Assembly (NCBI GenBank): GCA_013398295.1
Contig: VZSF01008940.1
Coordinates: forward strand, 1-64,000
Length of the DNA stretch: 64,000 nucleotides
Reading direction: 5' to 3'
Origin: Chionis minor
Taxonomy: Eukaryota > Chordata > Aves > Charadriiformes > Chionididae
Positions 11,172 to 24,782 of the stretch are shown in pieces. Within the stretch, counting starts at the first letter, position 1, and the number at the start of each line of letters is the position of its first letter. Both the position numbers and the translations under genes were made by a program. A model generated the notes under the pieces. The model saw only the letters and a list, made by a program, of their open reading frames with translations. It was not told where the DNA came from and did no database searches.

Positions 11172-14100
11172 TGCTTCAGGTACCTTGTGGTAGTAATGTT
11201 TGAAACTTAACAGCTGAGTTCCACACCAAGCCAGGGCCTTTTTACTGCACCTGGTAATCTTGGTTTCATCCTGTACACAGAGTTACATCCCAGCAACAGA
11301 AAAGGGATGAGGTACAGTGCATCTCACAGTCCTGATGTACCAGGCATCCCCATTTGGGAAATGAATGAAATAAACAGTAGTTGCTGCTCTACCTTAACAT
11401 ATGGGTGATTCTTAGAAGGAAAATCTGAAGTATAGAGCAATGGCATGTAACCTAGTTGTAGTGGAAGCCTTGCGGAAGACATTACGTTTGAGGAGTTAGT
11501 GATCCTGAACAGACCCTTTCTACTCTTTTGTGCCTTGTACTCAGGCTTGATAAACCATTATATTAGCACGACTAACCACTGTAAGTGAATCTTTTGGAGT
11601 GTTCCACGCTGGTCTGTGCTACACACTCATGGACGTTATGATGGACATGACATTCTGGCTTGCCAAAAGAAGATTTGTGGGTTTGCTTATTACACAAAAT
11701 AAAAAGCACCATGGCATAGGATGAGGAAGGAAACTCTCCAAAGACAAAATCTGTGCAGCGTGCCATGGGAAAATCTACCCCAATACTGCACAAAAGTGGG
11801 ATTCTCAGCATCTAAAGGGACATAAGATGTATTCATCACCTATATTCCTCTTTTTATTCTATCTTATTAAACCATAATAATTATATTATTATGCCATTCA
11901 TCAGGCCTTTCTTTTTGAGATCCAGAAAGAACTCCGCTTCATCTCTCTCTCTCTCCCCCATGCCTGGTGCAAAACACTTGTCCCTGACAGAAAGGGTGTC
12001 AAGGTGCAACAAGGTTATAGTTTGGTACTAGGTCTGTAAGACATGCTGTGGAGCATTCCTGGGTGATAATCCAGACTCTGCTTACTTGTTGATATGGGCC
12101 AGCAATGTTATGTATGAATTAATCCAGGCTGACCCTGGGAAGAAGTGACCTACAGTCTCCTTTGAGTTGGATAATGTCTCTGACTTCTCTCTAGCTTCAG
12201 CCCTGTCCAGTCTTTCAAAGAAGTGGTAGGAAGCCTAGTGAGTCACTGTCTGCCTCTGCCTGCAAGCTATTACCAAATCTCCCTCGCACATAAATTATTT
12301 GAGACATAATGTATCTATTATGGGGTCTTAGCCTAAAGATATTTTTGCTATGAATATACAATATTAAGAGCTGATGGTCTAGGTAAGGTGCAAGTACACA
12401 AACAGCCAAGGATGGTCTTAGGAACGTTTTGAACTTTTGTTTTTACAAAAATAACAGCACACGTTTGAAGGAGTGAGGCTATGATGGTACTTACCAACTT
12501 TTTCTTAGTCCCTGAACATCATCTGGTGCACAAATAGGTATGTACACTTGCCAGTGACAACTGAGTGAATCGCAATATTTTGTGGTCACACAATGCAGTT
12601 TTATAAGAAGGATTTAGGTACTCTAACTTGTACAGAATGGTGAAAAACTGAATTCAGTTCAAAATGTGAAACTATGGTGTGTATATATAGCTTCCAAATG
12701 ACTTTAAACTAAAAGTGTTATCTCATCTCACCTAAATAACCAGAACTTGTTTCTACTAAAATGAATAACAAAGTGGTTGTAAATACATTTAGATTTTTTT
12801 TTGTTTAATTCCTTACAAGAAATGCATAGGAAAATGTGATAGGTAAAACTAATTTAAGATGCCAAGTTTTTGTTTCTGTTTCACATTATTTTACATTGTA
12901 TTTTTTTAAATTAAGCAGTCAATGTAAGATACAGTCAATATGGTGTTTCTGTAAAAACAAAAATCTCATCTGTACAATAATTAGAATATAGATAGATGTT
13001 CCAGATGGTACACAGGCAAAAAGAAGGTTAGCTGTATACCAGATGGTATTATGACCATACATAAAGCAACTGGATAATCATTGCAATATTGTGGCATGTC
13101 ATATTATATGAATAAATACTATGTTTTCCTGAGAAAAAGGTAAAATCATCAGTAAATTAAACTACACAAGGCAGATGTGGCACTTATCCAGGAATTACAG
13201 TCCTAGAGGAACAGCAATATTGGAGTAGGAACTTAGAGGCTTTATTTCTTTAATTCTTTCTCCTTATGAAAAAGAAATAATTCTAATTTGTCTAAAGTAT
13301 CCTTTACATAATTAATTTTAACAGAAGCAACTTTAACAAACTTAGAATACACTATATTGTTAAAACAGAATCAACTTTTTTTCTCCCTGCAAGAATACTC
13401 AATTTTTGTAAACACTTCTGTTCCTAAGATTTTTTTTTTAAATGCAATAGACATTTAGAAAAATACTTTACAGTGAAACATCATAATTGCTAGTAAAGCA
13501 TGACAAATCCTACGATAAGATGCAAGATTAATAAGGCAAGAGCTTTCTGGATGTTGTTTATTTTAATAAAATATTAAATCACCTACATATATTCCTAACA
13601 GTGAAAGTGGCCTGCACCACAACTAGAAAAAATATTTTTATACTGCCACTGTAAATAATTCCTAGAGCTAATAGAAATGCTTATTTGATTTTTTTTTAAT
13701 TATTTTTTTCTTCAACAACACACTAATTTTTTTGCGAGCACCCAGTGCTGGAATATGTATATATATATAATTCAAGCTTTGTGATCTACCATAGGTATTT
13801 ATCTATAGTTTTTCTATAGAGATATTTAAGTTTTTCAAGATGGAAAACAAGAGGCTTTCAGAAAGGAACATCTCTATAGATGTATTAGAAGGAGAGAAAC
13901 TTCCAGGCTGTCTCCTGTTTACTTTAGAAAGGCACTATGCTCTCATACAGGAAATGCACGTCCTGTATTTCTGAGAAAGTAGCCCTCTATAGTTGGTACG
14001 GTAAATTTTCAGGTTCGTATTCAGAATCCTTGGTGATGAAGCAGGATGAGAAAGTGTTGAACTCCAGTAGGAGTTCCTGGGATACAACTCAGGCTCCTAA

Positions 14101-15357
14101 TTCCCTTCTGAACAAGAAAAGGCTTTGTTTTCTTGTACTGTTTCTCTGAAAGGCAGCTCCTGTAGACATTTCCAAAGTCTTCCTGAAGGTCACCTTCTGC
14201 CTAATAAACCTCGCATCTCCTAGGAAATTTCTAAAGCCATATTGTCTTCTGATAATGCATTTCCCTAAAAGATGAACTAGGTACTTGTCCTCCTTGTGTT
14301 TGAACCGAGCTGCTTCTGTGCTCTATTAAAGCCAAAGACCTATGACAAACTTTTTGGGTATGATTTTGATGTTGTACCACAGTCTGGTTAAGTCTGAGGT
14401 ACTTGATTTTGAACTAGCAAATTACTTGACACCTTTTGCCGTGAAATGATGAGCCTTGTCCTCTGTGATATGAGAGAGTTTCAGATCAGAATGATGCTGC
14501 AGTCTTCTAGCAGAGGGTGCATGGAAACTGTTGTTGACAAGATAGCAAAACTGGGCTGGCATGCATTGTTATGAGAAAAAATGTGCTAGTATTTGTATAA
14601 CTTCCTGTGCAAGAGACAGGATGATTTTACTCTACAGAAGTGCAGTGATGTCAGCACATGAGACACATACTAGGAACATGTTGCTAGTGTAGTGTGAGGA
14701 CATCACTTTAACTGTAAAATGTTCCCAATATAAAAACAGATTCAGCCATTGAACAGCTTCTCCTGAGTGAAAAGGCAAATCGCTTGTTTCTTATTTGAAT
14801 TATGTCATTCTGTTAATCTGGGATTTTGAGTCAAAAATGGACCTGTCTAGTATGAGTTCCTAAGAATGAAGTTCTAAATGTAAAAAATTAATGCAACAAA
14901 TATGTTGTTGTTTGTTGTTGAAGGTTCTGACTGCTACTATAAGAAAAGATTTCCATGCTTATAAGACATATCACAGTATGTAATTTGTTAATAACCCTGC
15001 AAGTAAGTAAGCTGTATTTGTTTCAGGGGAGCATTGGGATGAAGGCTACTTTGGTCATTGAATCCTTGCTGATGCTCAGGGTCCATTGACAAAAAATGTT
15101 TTTCAAAACAAATAAACAAACTAAAAAAAAAACTAAAAAACCACCAAACCAACCAACTCCTGTCCCCTCCCCAAACTCTCAAAATAGATAGTGACAGATC
15201 TTCAGGCTAGAAGAAGAGCTGCATCATCCAGTATAATCTCAATATATCACTTATAACATGAACAGAACATTTCCATTGATAAAAGCAACTTGTGTCAATA
15301 AAGCCTATGCTCCAGAAAAACATGCAGTTGTGAACTGAAGACCACTGGAACCATGAA
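10661..15357. other. Unique AT-rich DNA
   Basis: No gene is recognised across this 4.7 kb. It includes the A-rich tract at 11105-11169, a (TC)n run at about 11942-11955, and an A/C-rich tract near 15122-15165. Frames of 60-80 codons occur on both strands without domains. Confidence 0.5.
11105..11169. repeat. Long interrupted poly-A tract
   Basis: A13, GGG, A10, TTTT, then about A35. It may be the tail of an unrecognisable retroposon or an expanded simple repeat. Base counts in such a tract are unreliable in any assembly. Confidence 0.85.
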
Positions 15358-15875
15358 TCATAGAATCACTTGGGTTGGAAGAGACCTTCAAGATCATTGA
15401 GTCCAACCATAAACCTATGCCAAAACCACCCCTAAACCATGTCCCTCAGCACCACGTCTACCCGTCTTTTAAATACCTCCAGGGATGGTGATTCCACCAC
15501 CTCCCTGGGCAGCCTGTTCCAATGCTTGATAACCCTTTCAGTAAAGAAGTTTTTCCTAACATCCAACCTAAACCTCCCCTGGCACAACTTGAGGCCATTT
15601 CCTCTCATCCTATCGCTTGTTACTTGGGAGAAGAGATTGACACCCACCTCGCTATAACCTCCTTTCAGGTAGTTGTAGAGAGTGATAAGGTCTCCCCTCA
15701 ACCTTCTCTTCTGCAGGCTAAACAATCCCAACTCCCTCAGCCACTCCTCATAAGACTTGTTCTCTAGACCCCTCACCAGCTTCGTTGCTCTTCTCTGGAC
15801 ACGCTCCAGCACCTCAATGTCTCTCCTGTACTGCGGTGCCCAAAACTGAACACAGTACTCAAGCTGCTTCACATG
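15358..15875 (-). mobile_element. CR1 LINE 3' end
   Basis: The 3' terminus is at the left (TCATAGAATCACTTGGGTTGG), followed by the 3' UTR and the ORF2 C-terminus up to the truncation at about 15875. Wording such as ACCTTCAAGATCATTGAGTC marks a different CR1 subfamily from the 3928, 27391 and 37402 copies. It shares its subfamily with the copy at 24329. Confidence 0.95.
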
Positions 15876-15878
15876 CAT
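15432..15878 (-). pseudogene. CR1 ORF2 C-terminal fragment, open for 148 codons
   Basis: The frame is uninterrupted for 148 codons and encodes the thumb and C-terminal part of the CR1 polyprotein after the RT palm. Recognisable blocks in order are [11 protein letters not shown] (residues 6-16), [61 protein letters not shown] and a C-terminal VVLRDMV followed by a stop, which matches where CR1 ORF2 normally ends. The frame has no endonuclease or catalytic RT part, so it is not functional. The lack of stops in a non-functional fragment suggests a fairly young insertion. The first methionine is an artefact of truncation. Confidence 0.93.
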
Positions 15879-18800
15879 GAGGAAAAGGGTTGTTGTTTCA
15901 TAGTGTTTTTTCTTCAGCGTCTAGATCCATTGCCTTTATGGCTACATCTGCTATTTTTTTAACTGCTTTTTAGCAGTTAAAACAATTGCACAGGTAGCAT
16001 AACTTCCAGTAACAAGTACTGTCAGAACATGGTGTTAGAAGACAAGTCTCACATAAAAAGTGGAAATAGTTCAGCCCAGGTTTTAGCCTCAGTTCTTTCA
16101 TGCTATTTTTACATTCAAATATATTATGTTCAAGGCACCTGGTATGTTCAGAAGCAGTTTACCTCTAAAATCACCATAAGAAGCACAAACAAAATGTATA
16201 AACAGCTCTATTTGTTAATACTAATGTTTCATTTAAACAGAAAGATAATAACTTTCGTAATTTTCAGTACAACTCCTTATTACTAGTAGCTTTCAAGTGC
16301 TTACAAGTAGGAATGATACATTGATTAAGATGTCAAAATGAAACATATCTGCCTATTATCATTTTTGGGGAGCCTGGGCCAGTGACTTGCCAGCAGAAAT
16401 TCTTGTAATATACCTGCTGATTCATTATCTGGTAGTTCAGATTTGATGCAGAGTTGACATACACAGGCATGTAAAATTCTACTTAACACCACTGATGTTT
16501 TCAATGTTTATAATCTGGAAACTTGGATCTAAAAGAGAAAATATATGATTTGCCAAGCACCAGAATGGAGCTAAAATATAATGAGAGCCTTTTAATATAT
16601 GCTAGAGACAACAGTCATCAATGTACTGAAGGACAGGTATAGGCCTGAAAACAACAGCCAGGGAATAACAATGTTTCTTTTCCTGCTGTATTTGTACCAC
16701 TGTAGTACAGAGATCATTCACTTTGGGCACACAATAAAATCTTGGATATCTACAGAAGGAAAAAGATGTATCTATATATATGAGTTGTATCTCAAGGAAT
16801 TATGCCTCAGCTTGGCTGAGTTTCATGATGTAAACACTCATATGCTGTAGCCCAACAAATATAAGATTCAAGAAACCTTAGTTAGCAAAAAGATAACCAA
16901 AATTTAATTAGTGAAGACTAATAGAGAACAGATCATGAATTTGAAAGAAGAGCAATGAAAAATGGAAAAAAGTTGACCAAATACTTCTCTATTAAAATAA
17001 TCTAAATAGATGTAGTTGAGCATCCCTATGTGTGATAACTTCTTAGTGCTTTGTAGACTGGGAGAAAATGCCATGTTACCGTATACTGATACTTGCTCCT
17101 TCTATACTTTCACTGATATACATCAGAAAAAAACCCCACTTTGTTTTGTGTAGGTGCATAGGCAAAAAAAATTCCTGGCCTTCAAAACTGTAGTCTCACC
17201 TTGTTGGTATTTTGTTTCCTTGCTTCTGCCCACTTCCCTTCGATTATAAGCATTGACAATATCCTACCTTTTTATCCTGACTCCCTTTACTTCTAGGGCA
17301 TAGTAAACTCTCATGAGCAAAAGTTCAGACCTTCAAAGAAGAAAAAACAAATTTTTTTAGTCAGTTTGAGTTGTTGCAACAGATGTTGCTCAATATATTT
17401 GTTGCTGTATTTAATGCAGTTGTATGCAAATGATTTATTCTTTCTGGACTGAAATAAAAATAGGAATTTGATTAAGTATGTCTTCTAACTAAATGGTTTA
17501 TGTTTGTACAACTTAACTCAATGCTAATATTTCACTAAATTTCCTGGATGGAGCTGGATGGACAGGATTATAAACAGCATAGATCTATAAAAAGGATTAT
17601 AAACAGTACAGAACACTATAGAGAAAAGATATGATTTGTCAGAAAAGGATGTGAGTTAAAGATTTAATGTAAAGTGTGGATAGTTAGCAAGAGGTTTCCA
17701 GAAGCAGTAGAAAAATGATCTACAAAAAGAGATATTTAAAGCTTCTTTAGAAATACATTGAATATTGAACTACCATCTAGAGAATGACTCACAAATGTAA
17801 GTCTGGTATTGTTGTTAAGTGGAAAAAAATTCAATCTGAATATTACCCAGAGTCAGTCTGGAGCCATAGGTCAGCTGTCATTCTTTATCACAGAGAAAAA
17901 GGTATTGGAAATATAGCAAAGGATATTCAAGCCATAATGAGTGTTAAACAGCAGAGTTTGTTTCATTTTGGGGTTTGGTTGTTCGTTTTTTTTTCCAAAG
18001 GTATTATGAAAAATATCCATCTTATGTTTTTGTTGTCCTTGTGATCTCTCCAACAATGCTGCACTGGATGATTTATGCCACTTCAAATGAAGATATAGTG
18101 TGTCAGGGATGATAACAGGAGACACCTTTACACCATAAAGTAATTAGAACTACCCCCATTCCCCACCTTCCTTGGTGAACACTGTTCTTTCCTTATGAGA
18201 GCAGAGGAGCAGTTAGCTGTGCTGAGGCTAACACAGCTGGGCTTTGCAGGCACTGGAGGGAAAGGAGCTGATATCCAAACTAAGCAGCTGCACATCATTC
18301 TTAAGAATAATTTAGCAGTTTTCTCCTCATTTAAACTGAGCGGGCTCCAGAGTTTACAGAGACACTCAGACTGAGGACAGATGTAATTTCTGTGTGTATG
18401 AACACAGAGCAGACAATTTAGGACTCCCTTGATTCCTAACTGAAAGCGAATCGCCAGTGCCAGTTTAAGAACAGTGAGTGCAATGTACTGTTAGCATGAG
18501 ATAATCAGTCAAATACTTACTGTAATAAGTGAAGTGTGGTCTTGATGAGTAGTATGATGGGAACTGCATAATAGTACTCTACTGTAAAGGGGGCAATGGA
18601 GTATGAGCCAATGGAAATTTTTTTTAACTATTTCTGCCGAAGTTTAACTTCAACATTTTTTCTTTCAGTCAAATGTTAGTAAATATTTGTAAAGCAAAAC
18701 ATTTCAGTTCTACCTAAAGAATTAGAGCAGGTATATTTCATTTAAGCTATGGAGTAGTTAAAGTCTTACAAAAAGAAAAAATAATTACTTATGTAGAATA

Positions 18801-21800
18801 AGTTTGGCGTTTACAAAACTTGTAAATAATTATGAATTGTGAGACTTGTCAGGGTGACTTTTTTTTTAATTTGTAACAGTTTATTTCAATAAACTGGTAT
18901 TTTCTTATCAAACCAAAGCATTTTATTCCTTATCAAGAATGCGTGAATCTCAAATCAAGGTCCATGAACTATACTTGTTTTCTCAGATGTAAACTGATGG
19001 CATAAGCCATTTAGGAAGAGTCCAGTTTCTAGGATCTTCTACAGACTCCACCACTATTATACCAGACTCGTATAGAGTGAAACATAGGTAGTCTGCTCTT
19101 GCCTGAAGCCTAAAGTTACTTGGTGTGGTTTTGTCACTGACTGACGTCTGATGGAGACAAGGGGAATGTGTATTAGCACATTTTTTAGTTATTGAAAATC
19201 ACATGGTATTAAGAATAAAATAAAATTATCGCATTATTTACCAAACTTCATTAGCTATATAAGATAAGGAACGGATTCATCTGAAGTCTTTGTGTAGATA
19301 TCAAGTGAATCAATGAAGAGATTGCTTAAATGGGAGATGTACCAAAACCACAAGACATTAAAATTCAACTTCTTTTTAAAAGAAGAGGTTTAACTATTTT
19401 TAAAATGTACTAGTAGAAGAGAGCTATTTATATTTTCCTATCGCTTGACTTTAAACTCATTAATTTGCAATCATTACAAGTTGTCTAATGGGTTTGTTCC
19501 CTACATCCCTCCCCCCAAAATATCTAGACCATATGAAATAATTGCATCATATAATTACCAGAAGTTGATCACTAGAAATTCAGAATGCTTTTTTTCATCA
19601 ACACTTCCACTTGGAGGTCATTTAGAGACTACTACAATACCAATGATTTTAACTTCTGAAACATATGTGCTTCTGATTATTCTTCTAAGCAGTGCATTTG
19701 AGGTGTCTCTAACACTATTGAAAATCTTACTGCAAAAAAGACATTTTCTAAAGCACCAGCTGTTATATAGTTAACATTTAGGAAAAAATCCCTTCCAGCT
19801 TTATGTGAAATCTTTCAGTTAAAGATTCTGTCTAGGATAGTAATAGAAGTTTTTACATCAAAAAAAGTAAGATGAACATGAAAACTTATGTGTCCCAAGA
19901 AAAATGCATTTTTATTCCAGAGGCTGTGTACACACTCATTAGAAAATATGGCAATAGGCTGCCCTTCCTAAAATGAAATCAATGGCACATAACATTGATT
20001 TTTGTGCACAGACAAAGAAGTTGTAGGCTTTAGCAGGTCTGTTAGCAAGAGGAGGGCTATTAGGCTAAACAATGTTTCATTTTTATTGGTTTATATTTTT
20101 ATTTTTCATCATTGAGAAACCATTGTACTAGAGAGTCAAAGGTCAAAGTGGAAGTAAACAGAAATAAAAAGGCATAGGTCTTGACTATGTAAGTACTTTG
20201 GGAGAATTGCAATGCCTTAAGCAAATATCTTGGGGTCATCATGGTCCACCACAGTACATCAGTTCTTGGGTAGCCGTAGGAATGACTGTAAGTACAGTAT
20301 ATTATTGAAGCAAATATATCTGTTCTTGAAAGTATCTTTGGTGTAAGCCTTAGTACATTCTGTAAAGCTATGTGGTTCAGAGGTCTTTCCATACAGAACA
20401 GTACTACAGTGAGAACATCTTACAAGACTTGCTAATCCTTCAACCTGTGTGTCTGCTAGAATTGAGGGCAAGCTCCTTCTTTCCTTTTGAAGTTTGTTCA
20501 GTTTTTTCTTTGTGAAAGAACACAGGAAACCTGTCACATTTTTTTTACAAGATGTTTCTCTGCGTAAGTGATATTGGTGACTTCTGTGAGTTATTGTTTT
20601 GATCTGAGTAGCTTAAGCTCAGCAAGAACTGTGTATGAATGTGTATGGATTGGTGGGGTTGGGGAAAGGGATATAATAGCTCTTAAGCTGTAGTTTAATT
20701 ATTAAAGGTTTCTCAGTAATTGCTATAGCCATAGTTATAAGCACTTGTATTTATCCTCGGGAAATACTATTTTCCCCTCTTTTACTCAAGAATGAAAAGC
20801 TTCAAGAGCAATGGTGGCAGGCAATGAACACTTGGTAATTTTAAGCATCCGGTATGTGTGCTCACGTGCAAACATATATGCACAAGCATTTAATTCTGAA
20901 CATGCCTTTGTCAATTGTTGCCCTACAAAACAAAATCCGACAGATTGTATCTAAAAGGCCAGATAAAGAGTATTTTTCAGGTTCTTTAACAAAACACTGC
21001 TTGCTCTTTCTCTGCAGCTAGTTCAGTGAGAGTTCAGCTGAAAGCTTCTGGAGAGGTTCTTAGATAAGTGAATCATAAAGATTCAATCTCTTTAAAGCCT
21101 CTAGAAGAACTGTGAAGAAATACTGAAGCAGTGTGACCCCACAAAAAGGCCATATATATGTAACAGAAATGTGTTGTAATGTTGTATGTCACACATACGA
21201 GCTTTATTAAGCCAATTTTTAAAAAATTTTCTACAAGAACACAGGAGCAGGCAAAAAAGTCACCTTTCGTTTGTGGGGGATGAGAGGGGAATGGGAGGCA
21301 AGGAAAGAAACCCTGTGGGGTATGGTGTTTTGGGGTTTGGGTTTTTTAATTGCATGTAAATATTTTCCTGAACATTTGAAAAAAAATCTCATAACTATTT
21401 ACTGGGTTTTTCAGTATCCCAAACATTTTGGGTTGCAGTGTCTTTTGAGCTATCCTTACTTTGCGTGAAAGGAGATGAAAAGAAAGGAACTTGAAAATCA
21501 CTGACATAAAGAAGAGACAGTATTTCATTTTTTCCTTTTCTAATATGAATAACAGGTTATATTTTCTGGGTACATTTCCTGGGTTTTTTGGCCATACAAT
21601 ATTGGGCAACTGAATGACTTTATTTTTCTTTTTCTCTATTGGATGTCTGTTAACACATGGCTCACCCAGGAAAAACTCATTAAATTCCACCTCATTACTG
21701 TTTTTATTGCAAGGAACCAGTATTTGTTTAAAAAAAGTTTGAGTGACCTAACTGTATTCCAACAACCAAATATAATGAACTGATTTCACTCAGAATTTGC

Positions 21801-24328
21801 TCTGAGGAAACAGAATCCTTTGACAACTGCAGTCTCAGGAGTAGCAGAGCAGTCACCAACATCTTTGCCTGATACTTTTGATAAAGAAAAAATACTAAGG
21901 GTTTCAGAGGGCGACAAAAAGGAATTCTGTTGAACGATTTTCTTCTTTGACAACAATCCAGCTAGTCAGAGCAGGAAAGACTTTGTCTAACTAGAATGGG
22001 TCTCCAAGGCAGAGGAGTAGAGCTAGCCCTTTAGGCTAACAAACTACAGGGTTTTTTGGACACTGAAGTGGTAGGCAAGTTATCAGAAAAGGTGGAGAAG
22101 TAAATTTTCCATTTTCATGATGAATGAAGAACTACTTTACAGTAAGTATAGTATGACTGGAATTTTTTTCCAACTGTGTTGCATTGTCGTTAATTTAATA
22201 CTGTAATATACAGTGGTAGGGCTGGAATGGAAGTGGTTCATTCCAGTTAGAGCTAACTGTTGCAGACTGCTCCTCTCCAACTCCATCCTTACTGCTGGGA
22301 GCTGCGCTACCACTGCTTGCTGTGATGGAAGCTCTCCCTCCCACTGCTGACAAGAAGGTTCCATTTCCACAGAGCAGAGGAGCAATCCCTTTTGTACTAA
22401 CTCTATAGCTGCCTCTCAAGCCAATTATTTTAATATTCTTTTAGCAGTTCACCCCTGCATAATAGTAACTAGGTTTATGATGAAATATGTATAAAGTCTG
22501 AAAAACAGACTGCTATGTGTGCTCACATTTTCTTGATCATTGTTTTGATGGGTGTCTCTTAGTATTCAAAATCTGTTTTTATTTACACTGATGTGAATTC
22601 AGAGTGACTTTTCTGAGATGCATCAGGTATATACTGGTGAAATCCATGACATGATTTATCTGAAAGTTTGAAATAACAACAAAAAGCTGTGTATATTTGG
22701 TTAGTTGGACTATTGCATGCCTTATTATCAGCTGATTCTTTCTCTTCTTTGGAGTGCATGTAGTACATAATGAGGTGCAGAGGGAAAGCATGGCAACTAT
22801 TCTCAGAGGATTTATGTAAATTAGAAGTATTGACACTTTTCTCAGCAATATTAAGTTTCTGAACAAAATGCTAAATAAAAAAAAAAAAGTCAAGGAAATG
22901 GTGCATGAAATGTGCATGAATCAGGTCCTAACTCTGTAATCTAACTCTTGGGGAACAATTAAGGCATTACAAAGTCTCAAGGCATTTATCTGTCATTTTT
23001 ACTGGGACAAGGGGAATTTAAAAAAAAAAAAAAAAACTAATGGAAATCTTAATTATACATACCTAATTATGAAAATTTCACAGAAGTGCAGAAAAGAAAA
23101 GCTTCCTAATGCTAATAATTCTGCTTATAAAATACCATAAACAAGGCTGAGAGCTTGGGAGGACCCCTGATGGAATCCTTCTCTAATCTTCTATAGGAAA
23201 AAGCAGCATAATAGTAAGGAAAATTTAAACACACTACAATACTGCAAGCAGAATTTTAGTAAAAGTAAATGTCTTTACCTATAATGAAATCAAGCACAAT
23301 ATACTTTTTTTTTTTAAATTCAGACATTTATAAGTGTTTGTATATAAAGTATTCACATTTGCAAGGAACAAAGAAGTAGCAAATTACAGTATTTCCATAC
23401 TACCTAGCGTAAGATCCTGCCTCAGCTGCAATCATAGTGTTAAGAATGCCAGAAGGTTTTGGGTTTAACCCATCTATATAATCAAAAATGTCTTGGGGTT
23501 GAAACTGTGGGATTCTGAGCAGGAATACCCACCTTGGGGGCCAGGAATTCTGAAAAATGGGGAGAGTACTGAGAATATTGACTAGTGGATATTAAATTAA
23601 TTAAGCCATGAGAGACTAAGCAAGTAGAGCATGGTGGAGGAGAATTTAAAAAAAACATTTTGAAGTGCCTTGTTTCTGTGATCCTAGACCCATCAAGGGT
23701 GGTATTGAAGGGGATGCCCATGAAGGAGCTGTACCAGGGACCAGTGAGGGTGTTGGAGTACTGGCACAGGAAGGCAGCCTGAGAGAGAGGGGCTGAACAG
23801 GAGGGCAGGTGGTGAATGATGGACTGTCTGGCTGGCTGTCTGGGACAGGGGCAGTCTTTGGATGAGGTTTGGGGGAAGACACATGCCTGACTTTTGGCTT
23901 CTTTGTTTTTTCTGGGGAAGCCAGGTTTATACAGGAGATCACCCTTGTTAAGGCTACAAAGCATGGTTTTGAACATCAAACAGCTGAGAAGAATCAGATG
24001 AAATCCTGGTCCTTGGTATAATGTTTCCATTTTGAGTATAATAAAATCTAGCTCAAAATATATGTATCTACTAAAATGGCATGTGACTTGACAGTCCTCT
24101 GTTCACACAGGCAATGTAGTTTCACTGTAGGCCTTATTCCTTGCTTAATGAACGACCAGAAATCCTGGCAGGAATTAATGTCCATGGGCTGTGCTTTTTA
24201 TCTGCGTAAAATCTGGCTTTTGTTGGTTTCAGGAATGGGACTACAGAAGAAACATGCCACCAGGACTAAACCTTGGTTTATTCCAGTCAATTATCAGTAC
24301 TTAAATGAGGCATTTGTGTTAAGTTAAT
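15876..24328. other. Unique AT-rich DNA, 8.4 kb
   Basis: No exon, LINE or LTR recognised. Contents worth noting: a short direct repeat at 17564-17606; a GC-moderate stretch at 18180-18450 without repeats; a G-rich tract at about 21270-21345; and a 182-codon minus-strand frame at 23482-24030 with no recognisable domain. Confidence 0.5.
17564..17606. repeat. Two-copy direct repeat, 29-bp spacing
   Basis: The 14-mer AGGATTATAAACAG occurs at 17564-17577 and again at 17593-17606. A small local duplication. Confidence 0.7.
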
Positions 24329-24782
24329 GAGGTGCTGGAGCACGTTCAGAGAAGGGCAACAAAGCTGGTGAGGGGTCTGGAAAACATGTCTTACAAGGAG
24401 CTGCTGAGGGAATTAGGATTGTTTAGTCTGGAGAAGAGAAGGTTGAGGGGAGACCTTATTACTCTCTACAACTACCTTAAAGGAGGTTGTAGTGAGATCG
24501 TCACTGGTCTCTCCTCTCAAGTAACTAGTGATAGGACAAGAGGAAATGGGCTTAAGTTGCACCAGGGGAGGTTTAGGCTGGACATTAGGAAAAAATTTTT
24601 CACTGAGTTATCAAACATTGGAACAGGCTATCCAGAGAGGTGGATGAGTGACCATCCCTAGATGTGTTTAAAAGTCATGTAGATGTGGTACTTAGAGACA
24701 TGGTTTAATGTCAGACCTGGTAGAGTAGAGTCAATGGTTGGACTAGATGGTCTTAAATGATCCAAACTAAATGATTCTATGA
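24329..24782 (+). mobile_element. CR1 LINE 3' end
   Basis: Plus-strand copy of the same CR1 subfamily as 15358-15875. It begins within ORF2 at GAGGTGCTGGAGCACG and ends at the 3' UTR with GGTTGGACTAGATGG and a short terminal ATGATTCTATG repeat. It is more decayed than the 15358 copy at its 3' half. Confidence 0.93.
24332..24661 (+). pseudogene. CR1 ORF2 C-terminal fragment, frameshifted
   Basis: The first about 93 codons follow the CR1 ORF2 C-terminus: [39 protein letters not shown], then [13 protein letters not shown]. After that the expected RVxxHWNRLP block is broken. A short deletion and frameshift near 24605-24640 replaces it, and the frame ends early at 24661 while CR1 3' sequence continues to 24782. 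It is dead remnant sequence with no promoter. The beginning is set by 5' truncation, not by a true start codon. Confidence 0.88.
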
